Position numbers and translations under genes: made by a program. A stretch of 64,000 nt of DNA from assembly GCA_014871385.1 (NCBI GenBank), contig CM026421.1:17529048-17593047 (forward strand), read 5' to 3'. Origin of the DNA: Ceratodon purpureus (taxonomy: Eukaryota; Streptophyta; Bryopsida; Pseudoditrichales; Ditrichaceae). The notes under the pieces were generated by a model. That model made no database searches. It was not told the origin of the DNA and saw only the letters and a program-made list of their open reading frames with translations. Positions 46,101 to 59,475 of this stretch are shown here, one piece after another. Every line of letters starts with the position of its first letter. Within the stretch, counting starts at the first letter, position 1.

Positions 46101-47587
46101 TAGAGTTACATTACCTCATTTTTCCCTGTGCAATTGCAACTTCATTTAATGCTTGGTAAGGTCCAACAGAAGATGCCCACCAAAAGTTACAATTACGAAA
46201 GGACTCCAGCGCTCCACTCCGGTACTTTGGGTTCATCTCTTCAATCAGTCAATCTTTTGCAGCCAGCATTTAATGCAGGCAAGTATCAAAACTTGGAAGA
46301 TTGGCACCTCTGTATTACGGTGTCATCTTTGAGTTGGAGTGGGGATCATTGGTCATAAAAGAATTGAACTATAAACCTTGAGATATTTTGCTTTGAGAAA
46401 TTGCGCTCTCAAACAGGTATTCTTTTTCCTATCAGTATTGACCTGGTGACTTTGCAGGGTAAAGCGGGTCCTGAATCATGTGAAGAAGTCAAATCACAAA
46501 GTCTGATCTGTATAATTAATCTATAAAATAACAAGTTCAATCAACAAAACTTATCTATGTTTTACTGTCTAAAATTTTCTAATGAAAATCAAAGTCCCTT
46601 CGATGCAAAAATCAAGTCGGGGGTATTTTCCTACTTCTCTTAAAAAAACATGACTTAGAAATGACCCATCTATCCTCTAATCTCATTCTATGATCAATTT
46701 TGTACAATATATATATAAATATAACATTTCTTCTTTTTTAACCCAAATGAACAAATTTCATTGAAAGAAGAAGATTACAGCTCTCACCGGACCAAGGTCC
46801 AGGAACACATGTAACATATCGTTTATCCAAAATATAATTCATAATATAGCTGAAATTCAGAATCAAATCACCATTTCGTAAAAGCAACTAGAGCTCTCGA
46901 TTCATACTGGTCGAAGAAACAACTGAAATCTGCAAAAAAGGTTTATGCAATTGCACACTGGAGACAAGTGGAAAGATACCGGTAACAAAGATAAAACAAG
47001 TGGAGAGGTTGCAGTAGTGCTAGTTCGTGGAGATCAGATCATTCCAAAGGTGTACAGTAATGTACAAAAACTCAGACCAGAAAGCCGTGTTCTCTTGAGT
47101 CAACCGAGCCAATGGATTCCGCTACACAACTACACAACTACACAACTACACAACTACTACACTGCTACAGGGCAGGATAACATTTCTATGAACTTGGGAA
47201 AGTGGAGATGAGCAATCATAGGCCCATTTCATAGGACGTGCAGGGCTTGCGTGTCTCCGGAGTCCGGAGTGGAGGATATTAACTTAACGGTTAGATGCAC
47301 ACTGCACAACAGTCCTTGCAAGCGGAGTGCGGAAGCGCATCGAAATCCGAGCTGAATCAGGGCTCAAGGCCTTATTTTATCTGGTTCCATGTTCTAATAT
47401 TGTCACTTGGGTTTGGGGATTCGTGATGGTTTCTGTGGCTGGCCTTGCGGTAAGTGAAGTTGAATTTGAAAGTTTTTGCGTGGGAGGAGTCTGATTGATT
47501 TCTGCCATGGTCGTTTGAGAACGGTAAAATTGAAACTTTGGATTTTGCCACGTAAGTAGTCCTCGGTGGTTTCAGAGTGTTTTGGAG
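43171..47587. other. Gene-poor AT-rich spacer
   Basis: No gene is supported. A possible LINE 3' end on the minus strand begins near 46731 (T-rich, then ATTTCATTGAAAG). A CTACACAA tandem lies at about 47120-47155. Confidence 0.4.
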
Positions 47588-47599
47588 TACACCTGGCTG

Positions 47600-47605
<6 letters not shown>

Positions 47606-47635
<30 letters not shown>

Positions 47636-47742
47636 AGTCAAATGGTGAGAATTCCATTGCAAGGGAGAATAATACACCGCCGCAGAACCGAGGCAGAAGC
47701 CTGCCTGGCGAATTTATTTATTTTTGTTGAGTTTTTACCTCC
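47606..47742 (-). mobile_element. 5'-truncated LINE tail with 18-bp target duplication
   Basis: The 18-mer TACACCTGGCTGGGTTTT occurs at 47588-47605 and 47743-47760. Between the copies lie a long T run (A tail on the minus strand) and about 105 bp matching the LINE 3' end at 42466 onwards. The insertion carries no coding sequence. Confidence 0.85.
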
Positions 47743-47760
47743 TACACCTGGCTGGGTTTT

Positions 47761-50700
47761 GGTTCTTCCTGAATTGATATTTATACTGATAATTATGAAA
47801 GAGAGAAGATTAGGCATGCGCAGAATTCTTTGAAATTTAATGGAAAGTATGGAAATTTTGTAGTAATCTGTAGGTTGATTTCTAATGATGTTGGGCGCAA
47901 AATATTTCAGGAGTTGTTTCTCCATTAAGGTATACACACCTATGACCGATAACTTAAGCATTTTAGGATAGTATATCTTGAGTTGTCAAGGAGTTATTTT
48001 TTGTGCATAGGGAGATAAGGTTCATGAAGAATGAGTTTTTTTTTTCAAAATTAATTATGTAAAATTAGAATTACTACAAATTTTTTTGTTCAAAAGTTGG
48101 TCAGAACCCATAACCAGCATATAGCCTCACCCATAACCGACAACAACAAGAGTAGTGAATAAACATAAAACTATTTATTTCCGTAACAGTCAGAGAGGCA
48201 TCCTATTGGAGGACGCATCATGAATCTCATGTTCATCAATTATCGATTTTTGGTTTTCCAATTCACAACAACCATGAAGTCTATTTATCTGCGATGGGTG
48301 TGTTATGGGTTATGGGTATGTATACCTTGGTAGGTGTTGGATTGGTTTTGAATTCATGGTTTAGGTTCTGATAAAGATCTTAGTTCAATCTAAGTTATTG
48401 TAAATTTTTGAAGAACATATATATACAAGTTGAAATTTAACCACAAAAATAAGAAAGGTTACACTGATTATAATCTTTGAGAACTAATGGCTATAGTCTA
48501 GAGTAAATTCATGCACTTCAGTAATCATAGTTTTGATGAAGGATTTATGAGGTTACTTGGAAAAATCAACAAAGAAATTTAGAACTTGCTTCAAGAATAA
48601 GTTTGACTAAAAGATGGAAGTATAGTGAATCAAAATGTACAAAAGATATGAAAAACATCCCCTACAATTCTTTCTATAAAACAAAAGATTAACACATCTA
48701 AGAAATTTGATGGAAAAAATAAAAGTTATGTGGTTTTATACAAGAAGTTGATTTCTTTCTATTACTAACTTATATAATCCTCAATATCTCAATGGCATTG
48801 TTCAAATGAAATGTGTAGGTACTCTAAATCCGGTGTTGACTTGTCTTGGGTTGCACCATTGATGAAAAAAAAATTTCAGCTTTTATACAATTTGGATACA
48901 TAATGAACCCATTTTCACCTACATTTGGCAATGGTAATCGGAAGATGATTGCAAAAACAAGATTCAAGTCTTGCAAAGAGCACACTAAACTACACTTTAT
49001 ATTGGTGAACTCAAGCATTTTACATGATATATAGGTTGAAATAACAAGGTCCTTATCAACCAATTCTATTATGGCTTTGAAGACAATTTCAAGAACTTAT
49101 TGCATACAATGCTTTAGTTTATAAATTGAAAAAAATCATCATTCAATCAACAACAAATCTACAATGATAACAATAAACAAATAAATAATTGTTTTGGAAA
49201 TAATTTATAAATTTAGTCTAACCTCAATAGAGTTTAATTTCTTAAAGTAAAAAATGTGACATGAAATTGTGGAAATTTAGACTAGGGCTCAGGGGTGGCT
49301 TGTGGCTTACATAGGGTTACATCCTTCACGAAAAGGCTAGAATAAAATTGACAAAGTCGTCAAATTGTTAACAATGACTTGAATTCAGTAAATGTTCATT
49401 TAGAAAAAAACTATCAAGTGTGACAACATGGGACTTAGAGACAAAGATTCTAATTGCGAAACACGGTATTCAAATTAGATGAAATATAATACTATTAGGA
49501 TCTTATCAAAATTAGGTGACTATTTGCTAAGTAGCAATGAAGAGCCTCAGCTTATAACAATGCTAATTTTTTAATGGAATTAGAGAAGCATGACAAAGCA
49601 AAATACTATGGCAAGCTTCACAATTTTAGCTGCAATCAAACAATCATTAGGTCATCTTAGCCTTATAGGAAATTCAATGCAAGTTTGTTATTGATAGTGG
49701 AAATTGATTGCAATCTTTATGGAAGTGCCTTTGAGGACAAGAAAATATATGTGTCAATGTCATTGAAGTCATTAGAATGACTATTCAATTTGTTATCAAA
49801 GGATAATGAAATTGCAATCAATGTTAAAACTACAACGATTGAAAGGATTTAGACTATATAGTGGATGTTATAAACAATATTGTCAATCTTGTTTAGTGTG
49901 GATTAGAATGATGTGACAACTTCAATATACTCAAAATATTGACTCATTCTGTATTAAGTGTATGAATTTATAAAGCATGACCAACTTTGACACAAAGCTT
50001 CTAAATTCCAAGTGTCAAAACAAATGTAATTATAACAAAACAAATGTAATTACAACAAAACAAATATAATTATAATTTAAATTTTACAACAAAGCTTTAC
50101 TTAGTTGTTATATTGCTACGTTTGAATCCAGTATGGGCAATGGCAGCGTTCAATGAAATTCAAGTTTCTGCAGTCTTACCATGCACTGGAAAAAGTTGCT
50201 GAGAAGTGGAGACGCAGTTTATGTCACCAGCGGTGTACAATCCAGTTTGTGAGTGAACGATGCATGTGCTGGTATGGGATAACTTGCTGTATGTTGATTA
50301 AGTTTGAATAATTCTATTGTGCAATGATATGTAACTTATCAGGCCTGTTGTCATCTTCAAATTCGAATTGGTAGCTCAAGTATCAAGGAAGCCTGCAAAA
50401 CACAAACAACAGACACCTGAAAGCATCATGCCATGCCGGGGTTTGGGTTGCATGGGTTTAGGAAATCAAATATCTTTTGGTCGGTGCTAACTGCGAAGAT
50501 CTACTTACTTTCAAAAAAAAAATACTCACAACATAATATCATACCCAATGGAATTTGGCGGTGCCACACAATGCATGTTATCAAGTTTCAAATTTGAACT
50601 TGCAATGAGAAGGGAGTCCTCTCAGGGCCATGAAAATCTGCTCATGTCTGTTTCAATGTGAGAGAAGTCGTCCAGAATCCAGTGGGGAGTCGGGACCTGA

Positions 50701-51779
50701 GGCTCAGTTGAAGCATTCATTCTACTGTTTGTAAAACCGTTACTGGTATCCATTTCATAATTTGCCATATTCTATAATGAAAGAAACAAAACTAGAGTTA
50801 TTGACTGGGCTTTGGAAGTTTGGAGTAGTGGATATTGTAAACAAGCTCAAGCCATCAGACCATGGGTGTTACCCTACGTCGACAGCATGTTCATACATTA
50901 ATAAATTTCTTTAAATGGATAAAAATTGGAACTTTTGAAGAAGGAAAAACAAAAATATTAGAAATTATCATTTTGTTTGCTTAGTGTTTTGGAGGTGAAC
51001 CTTGTTTTTCCCCCCAAAAAAATAAAATCGTCCAAGGGCAAACAAATCTGCAATCGAGGTACGGTATTTTACACACATTCATTTACTTTAACCCCAAAGG
51101 GTTAACACTCATTATCCTCAAGAAGAGGAAAAAATTGTTTCTAATACTTCAGTACATTTACTGAACACATGAGTTAACTTATGATGTTACATAGGAACCC
51201 CTCAATCAGTCCCTTGTTGGAACCACTACCAGTGTCTGCATAGTAATATTTTTTTAATATTATGTTCCAACCTTTTAATTTGGTCATAAATGCTCAAAGA
51301 CAAAGAAGAAAAATATGCTTGTCATATCAATGAAATATATTCTGGGTTCACAAGAATACCACCGAGCTACAGATGATTGTTAGAAGCGGATGAACAGTGT
51401 AACAGCAATCATCGCCCGTCCTGCGAACGTGCACGCTTGGTGCATGCTGACGTGGAGTCCTTCAACGGTCAAAAGCCACAGAAAAGTGTCATGCTGGAAG
51501 TTGGAACTCCGGATTCCGTGCATGATGTGTTCCACGTCAGCAGAACTCATCCCTTGGAATATTTAGTGCAGTAAAAGTGATAATCATTGACTAAAACATT
51601 TACAATAGAGTTATGTTGCATCGTTTTGTTGGATTATGTTATTTAGAAATGGTCATAATGTGCTTAGTTGGAGAATTGGTTAATATTGTAATAGTTATTA
51701 GTTTGTTAACGCTAAATAACACTTGGAAATCAATATTGAATGAGGCATCTAGAATAGGTGACATTAACCCCTAAAGTTT
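47761..51779. other. AT-rich spacer with weak retroelement trace
   Basis: No gene is supported. A three-unit ACAAATGTAATTATAACAA tandem lies at about 50022-50080. The frame at 51377-51574 contains PDSVHDVFHVSRTHPLEYL, reminiscent of the integrase C terminus of Ty3 elements, but nothing else supports it. Confidence 0.4.
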
Positions 51780-52715
51780 CAAGCCGTTTTTATACCTCCA
51801 AAACCAAAAATTGTGATTTTTGACAACTTTGTAGAAGTTGGAGTATGATTCTTATTTTTATACTTTTTTGGTACATCCAACCGTAAGATCTTGAACCTAA
51901 CTACCTGCACTGATACCATATCAAGTTTCAATTATTAGATCTTTACCATTTGTGAGATTGTAACGTTCAAAGTTTATTGTTTGTTCTTTTTTGGCTTTGC
52001 CTGAAAGGCATACTCTAAATGGTGCCAAGAGTGACTTGATGATTGTTCCCCCAAACATTTTGCTTGTATTATTTTCCATGTAGGTAACTAAGTTGGGCCT
52101 CTCCATGCAAATTTTTAGAGCCTCATTATGCTTTTTTGGCCTTCATGCAATTTATTTTCCAGAAGAAGGTACAAAAACCACAATATGATAAAACTTAAAT
52201 AACGTTAAATTTTTTGGTTTTATTAAAAAGTGAACGGTTACAATTTCCGTCTATGATTTCTTGAATTACTGAAAAAAAAAAAAAACTTGTAAAATTCCTA
52301 AATCTCAAATTTTGACAAATTTTGAAAGAAAAAATTGTAAAATTACCAAAAATTGTGAAGATTGTTTTTGTAATTTTTGGAGGTTGCCCTTGTAAAATTA
52401 GTAAGCTTTTTGACATAGGGCACTTTGGATTTTGACTAATGAATTGGTTACGAATACATTTCCAAAAACAAAATTCTAAAAAAACCTAATTTTAAACTGC
52501 CCATTTTGGACCTGAAACCTAAAATTTCGAGATGAAGGTTCTAAAAGTGAAATTTGGCTTTGCAAAATTTACAACATACACTTTGCGGTATAGTGAGCAT
52601 CCAATCAAATTCTTAGGCAAAAATATTACTTTTAACCCTTTCTTGCAGGCTGCCCAAAACAACTGAGAGCCATTTTGGATTTCTAGAACCTTTAGGGGTT
52701 AATTGTGTTTTTTAA
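51780..52715 (+). repeat. Dispersed AT-rich repeat, copy 2
   Basis: This is the same-orientation partner of the repeat at 1-850. It extends further at its left end, so the unit is at least about 900 bp. It is non-coding, with no inverted ends or direct long terminal repeats visible. Confidence 0.6.
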
Positions 52716-53548
52716 TGTTATTTTCATTTATTGTGTATGGTGTATAGTGTCATTTAAAATAAATTCTATGTTTGTAATATTTTTTCTAAAACGCCATATT
52801 TATGAAGATGAAAAATAAAATTATTTAAGAGGTAATAAAATATAATAGAACATTCAAAAAATTGGCGATGAAACTGTTTATTTGCAAATTCTAACTATGA
52901 TTTTTTGAAACTTTTGGAAAGAGGAAATTATAGAACTATAGGAATATAATTATGTTTGTAATAAACATTTAAATGGTAGCAATTCTATTCAAAGTATTTC
53001 ATTTTCCACTTTCCAACAATAGGAATAGGTATCTTGCACCATTCTACTATTCTTAAGATTTTGTCTATTGTTAATCATCATCTTTATTGAAATTATAAAA
53101 ATTATAAATAAAATTAAAAATACTTTCTTTGGTGCAAAAATTCAATTTGCAAAAATCAATGTTTGAGCCCTACCTAATCATTGGGTGCAAAAAGACCTTA
53201 TTTCTTTCTATGTTTGTATATAAAATACTTACATATTATTACTATTATTATTTCCTTGAAAAAATCAAAACTCTTTGTATTCAACACTAGACTTGAGATT
53301 TTATAATAGATATAAAAGCATAATATGTGCATGGCATAGTTTTGAAAGTCTTTCTATTATGAGATTTTTTTGAAGATTCTATCTGACCACGTTGTATCTA
53401 AAATTTGATATACGAGTGCTTTACATCAAATGTTTTCTAATGGTGAAGAATTTAAACCTTGAATAGAGCATATATTTCACTCAGTATAGAATCAAATAGA
53501 TCTAATTTGTAAAGTAATGTTGAGAGAGTTCATTTGTCACTTAAATGT
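52716..53548. other. AT-rich spacer
   Basis: Nothing was recognised. Confidence 0.4.
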
Positions 53549-53592
53549 TACTCCCTCTGTCCCATAATGACTTTCTCGTAGGTTCTCTCAAA
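53549..53592 (+). repeat. Solo Stowaway-like end
   Basis: CTCCCTCTGTCCCATAATGA and the following bases match the arm of the hairpin MITE at 1900 closely. The partner arm is not found nearby, so the copy is truncated. Confidence 0.6.
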
Positions 53593-53869
53593 TCTTACAC
53601 ATTTTTCTATTAGACTATGACAAGATCTCATATCTATAAATGAAAAAAATTAAAAAAATAAAAAAATTTGAATTTGTACTTGAAATATGGTTGTCTCAAA
53701 AAGTTGACTAAGTTTTGTAGTATGAAGAAATCAAGGTTTTTGGTCTATAAATGGCTAGTTTTGCTCACCAAGCCTTGTCATGTTGTATCGATTAACCATT
53801 ATCATTTGGGCTTTAGGACTTCACACTATGACCAACCAAAGGTCCAATATGTATGTTATAATGTGTTTT

Positions 53870-54110
53870 TTAACCCTTAAACGTCATATGCTTTCCTAAT
53901 ACCACTCCCAAAATCTCTTTTAAACTCCATTTTAAGCATTATTCTATTTTTAATTTGCTTGAGCTCTATTCTAAGAAAGTATAGATCTCTTTAAGGTGCT
54001 CAGTTTGACATTCTAAAAATCCAATTTGGTATGATGGAATGTAAGTTATGAGCAAGATTCTCTCAAAAAAAACCTAGCCCCTCGGGCTGGGTCTGACGTT
54101 TAAGGGTTAA
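53870..54110. mobile_element. Small inverted-repeat element (241 bp)
   Basis: The ends TTAACCCTTAAACGTCA (53870-53886) and its exact inverse (54094-54110) bound non-coding DNA. Terminal TTA/TAA is compatible with a PIF/Harbinger-type MITE, but no independent target duplication can be separated from the ends. Confidence 0.55.
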
Positions 54111-57100
54111 GCCCAAGACTTTGGACTCTCACCACAAACTGCAATGAAAATTAGAGGGAGGGATTCTCAATTTCGGGCAAGTGTGAACCGGGGATACATT
54201 GTGGTCTCACGTAACTTATTCCTCGTGCTGCCAATTGGTAGTCAAATCTTATGTAGCATGACCAAATGGAAAGATACAGATGTTTCCGGCGATGTTCTTG
54301 AGCACTGATGAGGGTGCGAGATGGCCAGAGAGCCCAAATATGGTTATAACCACATGGGCTGCTCCTCTATTATGCACAGAAATGAAGCAAATGAACAGAA
54401 GTCCCCACTTTGCATTTATGTGGGCAACACCTGGAAGTCCATGGGTCATAGGTGGGAAAGGTATGGACTGCTGACTTGCTCAGTTCAACTTCACTATGCT
54501 AAAAGGACCTTGGGTTTGGTTAGGTGTTTCCTATAACCCTAAAATGGTTATTTTTATGCAAGATTAACCCTTTAGTGCCTCAGTGACTACTGCAACGTAG
54601 GAAATGCAAATTGGATGGAATCCATGAAGAATTCGAACTTCAGTTCTGTAGTTCAGATTTGGGGACTTACATTACACACCTTCTGGAATCATATATATTT
54701 TGGAGTTGTGCAATTATCAAAATACCTATGAAAAAAACTCAAAAATATCGCAAATATTTGAAAATACAATAAAATTTTATAAATAAAACACATGTATTAT
54801 TTATTTCTTGTATTTGGAAGTTTGTTTTTTTTTAGATAAAAAATAAAAATAGTTGGATAGTGACGGTGTTTTCTTATACTTTGAGCACATTGTGCACTGA
54901 TTATCTCTCCTTGTGGATTTTTGTTTTTAGCATTTTTTTTTGGGAATGCATATATGACCACTACTTTATGGCTTCACCATTTTGGATTTATCAGAAACCC
55001 TTTTGAATTTGCCAAAAGGTGCAAGAATAACTCTCTGTTGAAAAAATTAAAATTCAGAGTGACACTTATGTCAAACCAATTTTCTCCAAATTGATAACTC
55101 AAAAAGATCTATTTTTTTTAGCATGTTTCTAACGTACTAGAGAAGAGAGTAAGCTTTAGTTGCCAACTTTTTATAAAATTTTGAAGTAGCAATTTTTAGT
55201 CAAATGCGGAAACTTAGTGTCAGTATTTCAGAAATTCACTAATCCTCCAAACTTCACATGTTATTATCTCCCAAACCCAAAATTTTGTACACATTTCGGT
55301 AGTCAACTACTTACAAAGATCTTACAAGTTAAATTGCTTATGGTGATCCTCAAATCTGTCTCACATTGGAAGATGTAGGAATAGCATTGTAGTATCTCCC
55401 AAACTATGGAATAACTCCTCCGTCATATAGGGATTAATGATGGTAATTTTATTCTTTAATTTTAGGTTTGCAGTGAGCTTTATAGTGACCCACTAAGGTA
55501 AGTATACCAGTAACAAACCATTTAAAGGATTTTGGAGGTTATTTTCAAAGTATGATGTGGCTAAATTTTTTCCCATGTAGGAATATAAGGTATTTGTGTG
55601 TACAGGAATTTTTAGAAATTTTCCTCAATTTTCTGTGAATTTTAAGGAGGCAAAAGGTGCAGTGTACTAGTTTACGATCATTGAAGTTTTCCACCCAAAA
55701 TGTTCAGGAAGCAAAGATTTTATAGTAGAAAATGAAAATTTTGCCCAGCGGTTGTAAATTGGTCATGGTTGACAACTGGTAGACTTACCTTACTGGTGCT
55801 TTAAGTACTTGTTCAGTTTTGTGAGTTTGTCACCTCTTTTGTCAAAATTGTGGGTGCCCACTATTATTGCAATGGGTTGGAGGCTCCTGGTTTGCATGGA
55901 ATTGCCTGGTTCCCACCTAAAATGGCATGAAAACTAGCTCTAAATTCAGATTTCATGTCACACTGAGGCAGAGACTCACAGGCATCATTTTGCAAGCAAA
56001 CAGAATTTGAATCAATATCCAAATGCACATTCAATTTCCATGTATAGAATTGGTTTTTTCTTGTCTTCAACCATGCTTACCATGATCCATCTGTGAGTTC
56101 ATCCATTGTCCGAATGTAAATTTTTTGGATCACCATACCAAGTTAAGGGAATGTACTTGAAATTTTCCAACCTATGTACCGGTAAGTAGATTGCAGAATG
56201 TTGTGTGAGAGTCACAGAAGATGTGCAAGTGCAGCTAATTCCTGTGACACTGTCCACTACCATTGTACCAGAAGTTGATTCAAACGTCCACATTATTCTG
56301 AAGCTGAGGAGACGTCCAACTGTCTCCACAACTTCGGAAGTTTTATCACTCTCTCCCTGGATTTACACCGGATTCTGTACCACGTGAATGTATCAATTCC
56401 TATGTACAGTATAGTATGTTTACTGAATAGCATTTACGAGGAGCTAAATTGAAGGTTTGCAAGCAGAGGGAGGGTTGTCATCAGAGTTTGTCCTGTAGTT
56501 CTGTCACTTTGCACAAGTACTACACATTACAACGATGCCTTCGATCCAAGAGAATTTGGCTGGCTGGCTGGCTCTGAGCATGAAGCTGCAGTGCTGGAGA
56601 TTTGAGAATTTTGCAAGGAGCCTGGGGAGTTACTCTCTGCACTATTCGATTGGTGTCATGACACTGAGGTTGATACAGGGGTGGCGCCCACTTGATACTA
56701 ATGCGCTTATCTGTGACATGGAGAAGTGACACTACGTGTAAGACTGTCTAAGCATCCTATGCTTCAATGTGAGTGTCAATGATGTCAAATATTGTGTGAC
56801 TGATATGTTAAAACATTTTATGTACCTCAATTTCATTTAAGACAGCAAAATATTGGACCCATCTTTTAACTATTGAAAGTCCTTTCCACAACGTGATTCA
56901 AGTGCTGATAGTAAGGTCAAGGGTTCTCTTTCATCGGTACCAAGCGGTCACAATGAGGCAACCTATAAAGCATTGGATGTCTTCGGGAATCTGGAACACC
57001 AAAGTCCAAACTGAGTCCATACAAGTTAATCGTACTGTGTGTTTCGTAGTAACGGAGTTGATCACATTGGTTGATTCTAGATGTGTTCGCCTTTTGCCGA

Positions 57101-58134
57101 ATTGAAATTCAAGAAAATAACTAAGAACTTCCTCACAGAATGTTGATGTTTGTGAATCTCAAACTGCATTTACTATGTGAAAAAAAATTCTGCTAAAATA
57201 TACTTACATTGATAGCATCCTCATCATTCATGTTCTCGGATAGAATATGAGGAATTAGGCCATTGATAGCGTCTCTACAAGAAACTCGAGAAAAGGGAAG
57301 TCGATAGAATAAACCTTGCCTTGAATTTAGCAGTGAACAGAGAGAAGGAAAAAACCAAACCTTGAATCTCAATGTGAGTATCATTTGCGGAATCAACCAA
57401 ATGCATATTAGAAAATACAACAAAAAGACCCTTCGAACTGAAATATTTCTCTAATCCAGGGAAACGTAGGGGACCAAAGCGTGGATTGAAGAAGAATTTA
57501 GTATTCAGCACACTCTGGAGGATAGATTTTGAAAATACAATGAGGGACTTGAGGCCCCGGACACATGTTAAGAAATTTTTAGCTCATCTCTGTCAAACCC
57601 TTGGTCAAGCCTTCTATCATGACGATGGCAGCAACCAATATCCATGTTGAGAAACTTGTTGAGTTTGCTCAAAGACTTTCAATCCGTGGTTGCAGACGTG
57701 CACTAGGCTGGTGCTTGAGTAAGAAGACCTGTTGATGAAGACTAGCTTGTTTAGTTGCGTTATTAACAAGTACCCTCAACAGCCCGGAAATTCTCATAGT
57801 ATTTAGTGCATTCTATTATGTTACATTATGTATACTGCATACATGAGTTCAAGAGATAGCGTTTATTTGCCAATAACGGCGGCCTCGATGTCTCACATCA
57901 ACAGCAATACGATCTACTCATTGCTGGCACCACTCAGTAAGCACGCTTGACTGCTTTTGATGTCACATATCTTCACGGAAATTTCAATGCGAAAAATTCA
58001 GAGATGCAATTGTTAGACATACTGTACAAATTGTGGTGCCATGCAGATCACTCTGTCAGATAAAATATGGAATGGAGAGTTTACAATATGAGCAGGTCCC
58101 TAAAATACTCTTTATTGTACAATACAATATGAAT
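54111..58134. other. Spacer without a recognised gene
   Basis: Open frames are short and unmatched on both strands. No RNA gene was recognised. Confidence 0.4.
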
Positions 58135-58516
58135 TTAGTTGTCTTTGTGCAAACCTTTAAATGGTACATGAAAAAGGCTCCGGTGACTCGAGAAATCATC
58201 TTCTTCGACGTCTGTAGGGGCCTTGGCCCAGATTTCAGCTGGAATAAACTCCCAAGCCATCATATCGCCTGCGGAATTAAGCTCCAAATTTTCCTCCCAG
58301 AGTGAGGAAGTGGAATTGAACAAAGAGTTTGTATCCTCTTGCGAACTTCCAATCCTCACAGGTGAAAGATCGGGAGTGGACAGCCACAACATACCCATAT
58401 CTTCGGGCAAGCTGCCACCACTTTCTCCCAAGTGCTCATCACCAATATATGAGGTGGAAGTTTGGTGGACATCAACGTTTGTGAAACTCGAATCGTGTAC
58501 TGAATCCTCCGCTTCC
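58135..58516 (-). CDS. Candidate terminal exon, unknown protein
   Basis: On the minus strand an acceptor-like CGTTTAG| precedes a frame of 127 codons to a stop at 58135. The translation is Ser-, Asp- and Glu-rich with a WEFIPAEIWAKAP stretch. It shows non-random codon use by eye but no known motif. It may be part of the broken gene to its right, from which a MITE separates it, or a separate remnant. Confidence 0.3.
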
Positions 58517-58563
58517 TAAACGTCGATGTCAGAACCATGCAAGCCTTTGAGGATAGGCTCAAG

Positions 58564-58812
58564 CACAGGGCAACTTTTGCAGTTTCCCACTTGGGAAAGC
58601 TAAGGATTTCCCACCTCAAATAACAAAGAGTTCTATGTCATGTGGGAAATGCGTAATGACCCATTCCCACATGATTTCCCACATGACCTTGGGAGATTGC
58701 TATGCGATTTTATATGTGCCGAATCAAATCCCTTTTGTCACTATTCATGCACACTGGAAATCTCAAAGTTTCCCACCTGTCCCAAGTGGGAAACTGCAAA
58801 AGTTGCCCTGTG
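58564..58812. mobile_element. CACTA-like MITE (249 bp)
   Basis: The inverted ends CACAGGGCAACTTTTGCAGT and onwards (33 bp, 58564-58596 and 58780-58812) are flanked by the trinucleotide AAG on both sides (58561-58563, 58813-58815). Inside, TTTCCCAC or its inverse occurs about seven times, like the subterminal motif arrays of CACTA elements, which also make 3-bp duplications. The CACAG rather than CACTA start leaves the class uncertain. Confidence 0.7.
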
Positions 58813-59475
58813 AAGGAATTGGGGGCTTCCAGTTTTGCTTGGCTTCTCGGCCATAGCGGCAACCAAGGTTGCTTCTTTTTCTTTGGCTGCCCCAACCTCT
58901 CTCTTTAAGTTCATCAACACCTGCCTCCGGATCTGCATCATCGAAGTGATGACCATTGCTGATGTGCTTTCCGTTCCTACTGACCATATTAGTTAAGCCT
59001 CTATTCCCACCACCATGCGTATGAGAAACAGTTCCTCGACCAGATATTGTGTTGCCAATGTCGATGTGCGTATCCCCATAGGCCACTGCTCTTGATCGCC
59101 CCGTGATACCTGGTGACTTCGTTGAAGCCAGAGCAAATGCTGTTTCCTGCGATTTTTTCAGTTCGCTTTACAGCTTTACGAGCTTGGATTGCAATTTCGC
59201 ATTTTGAAAGGTGACTTACTGAGATTGCATCAAATCATTTTGCAATTTGGTATTTGAAAAGATAGTTTTGTCACTTCGTCTGCAAGGCTCTTCTTAAGTT
59301 CTACAGCAGCTTGTGAAGCAAGCTCTTTCGCATTAGCCGACTCCTCGGCTAATTTCTCGTTCCGAGTTCGAAGACTATCTTTCTCCTCAGCCAGACGCAA
59401 ATTCTCCTGCCTAAGCTTCTCCTTGCTCAGCTTCAAATCATCTTTCTCTTGCTTCAGGTTTTCAATCTCAGCAGA
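58813..59475 (-). pseudogene. KIN-7-like kinesin coiled-coil fragment, broken
   Basis: On the minus strand, after an acceptor (TTTTTGCAG|TCTGCTGAG at 59475), the frame encodes a coiled coil typical of plant KIN-7 kinesins downstream of the motor: RNEKLAEESANAKELASQAA, then LADEVTKLSFQ. Later parts in other frames (KLQSKLVKL, GITGRSRAVAYGDTHIDIG, AAKEKEATLVAAMAEK) continue the same family. At least two single-base frameshifts and one in-frame stop interrupt it, and no motor domain is in the window. It is a decayed fragment; the CACTA-like MITE sits at its lower end. Confidence 0.6.

Noticed and set aside
51377-51574. Ty3 integrase C-terminal trace (HDVFHVSRTHPL)
   Set aside because: One short motif only, with no neighbouring integrase or reverse-transcriptase sequence.
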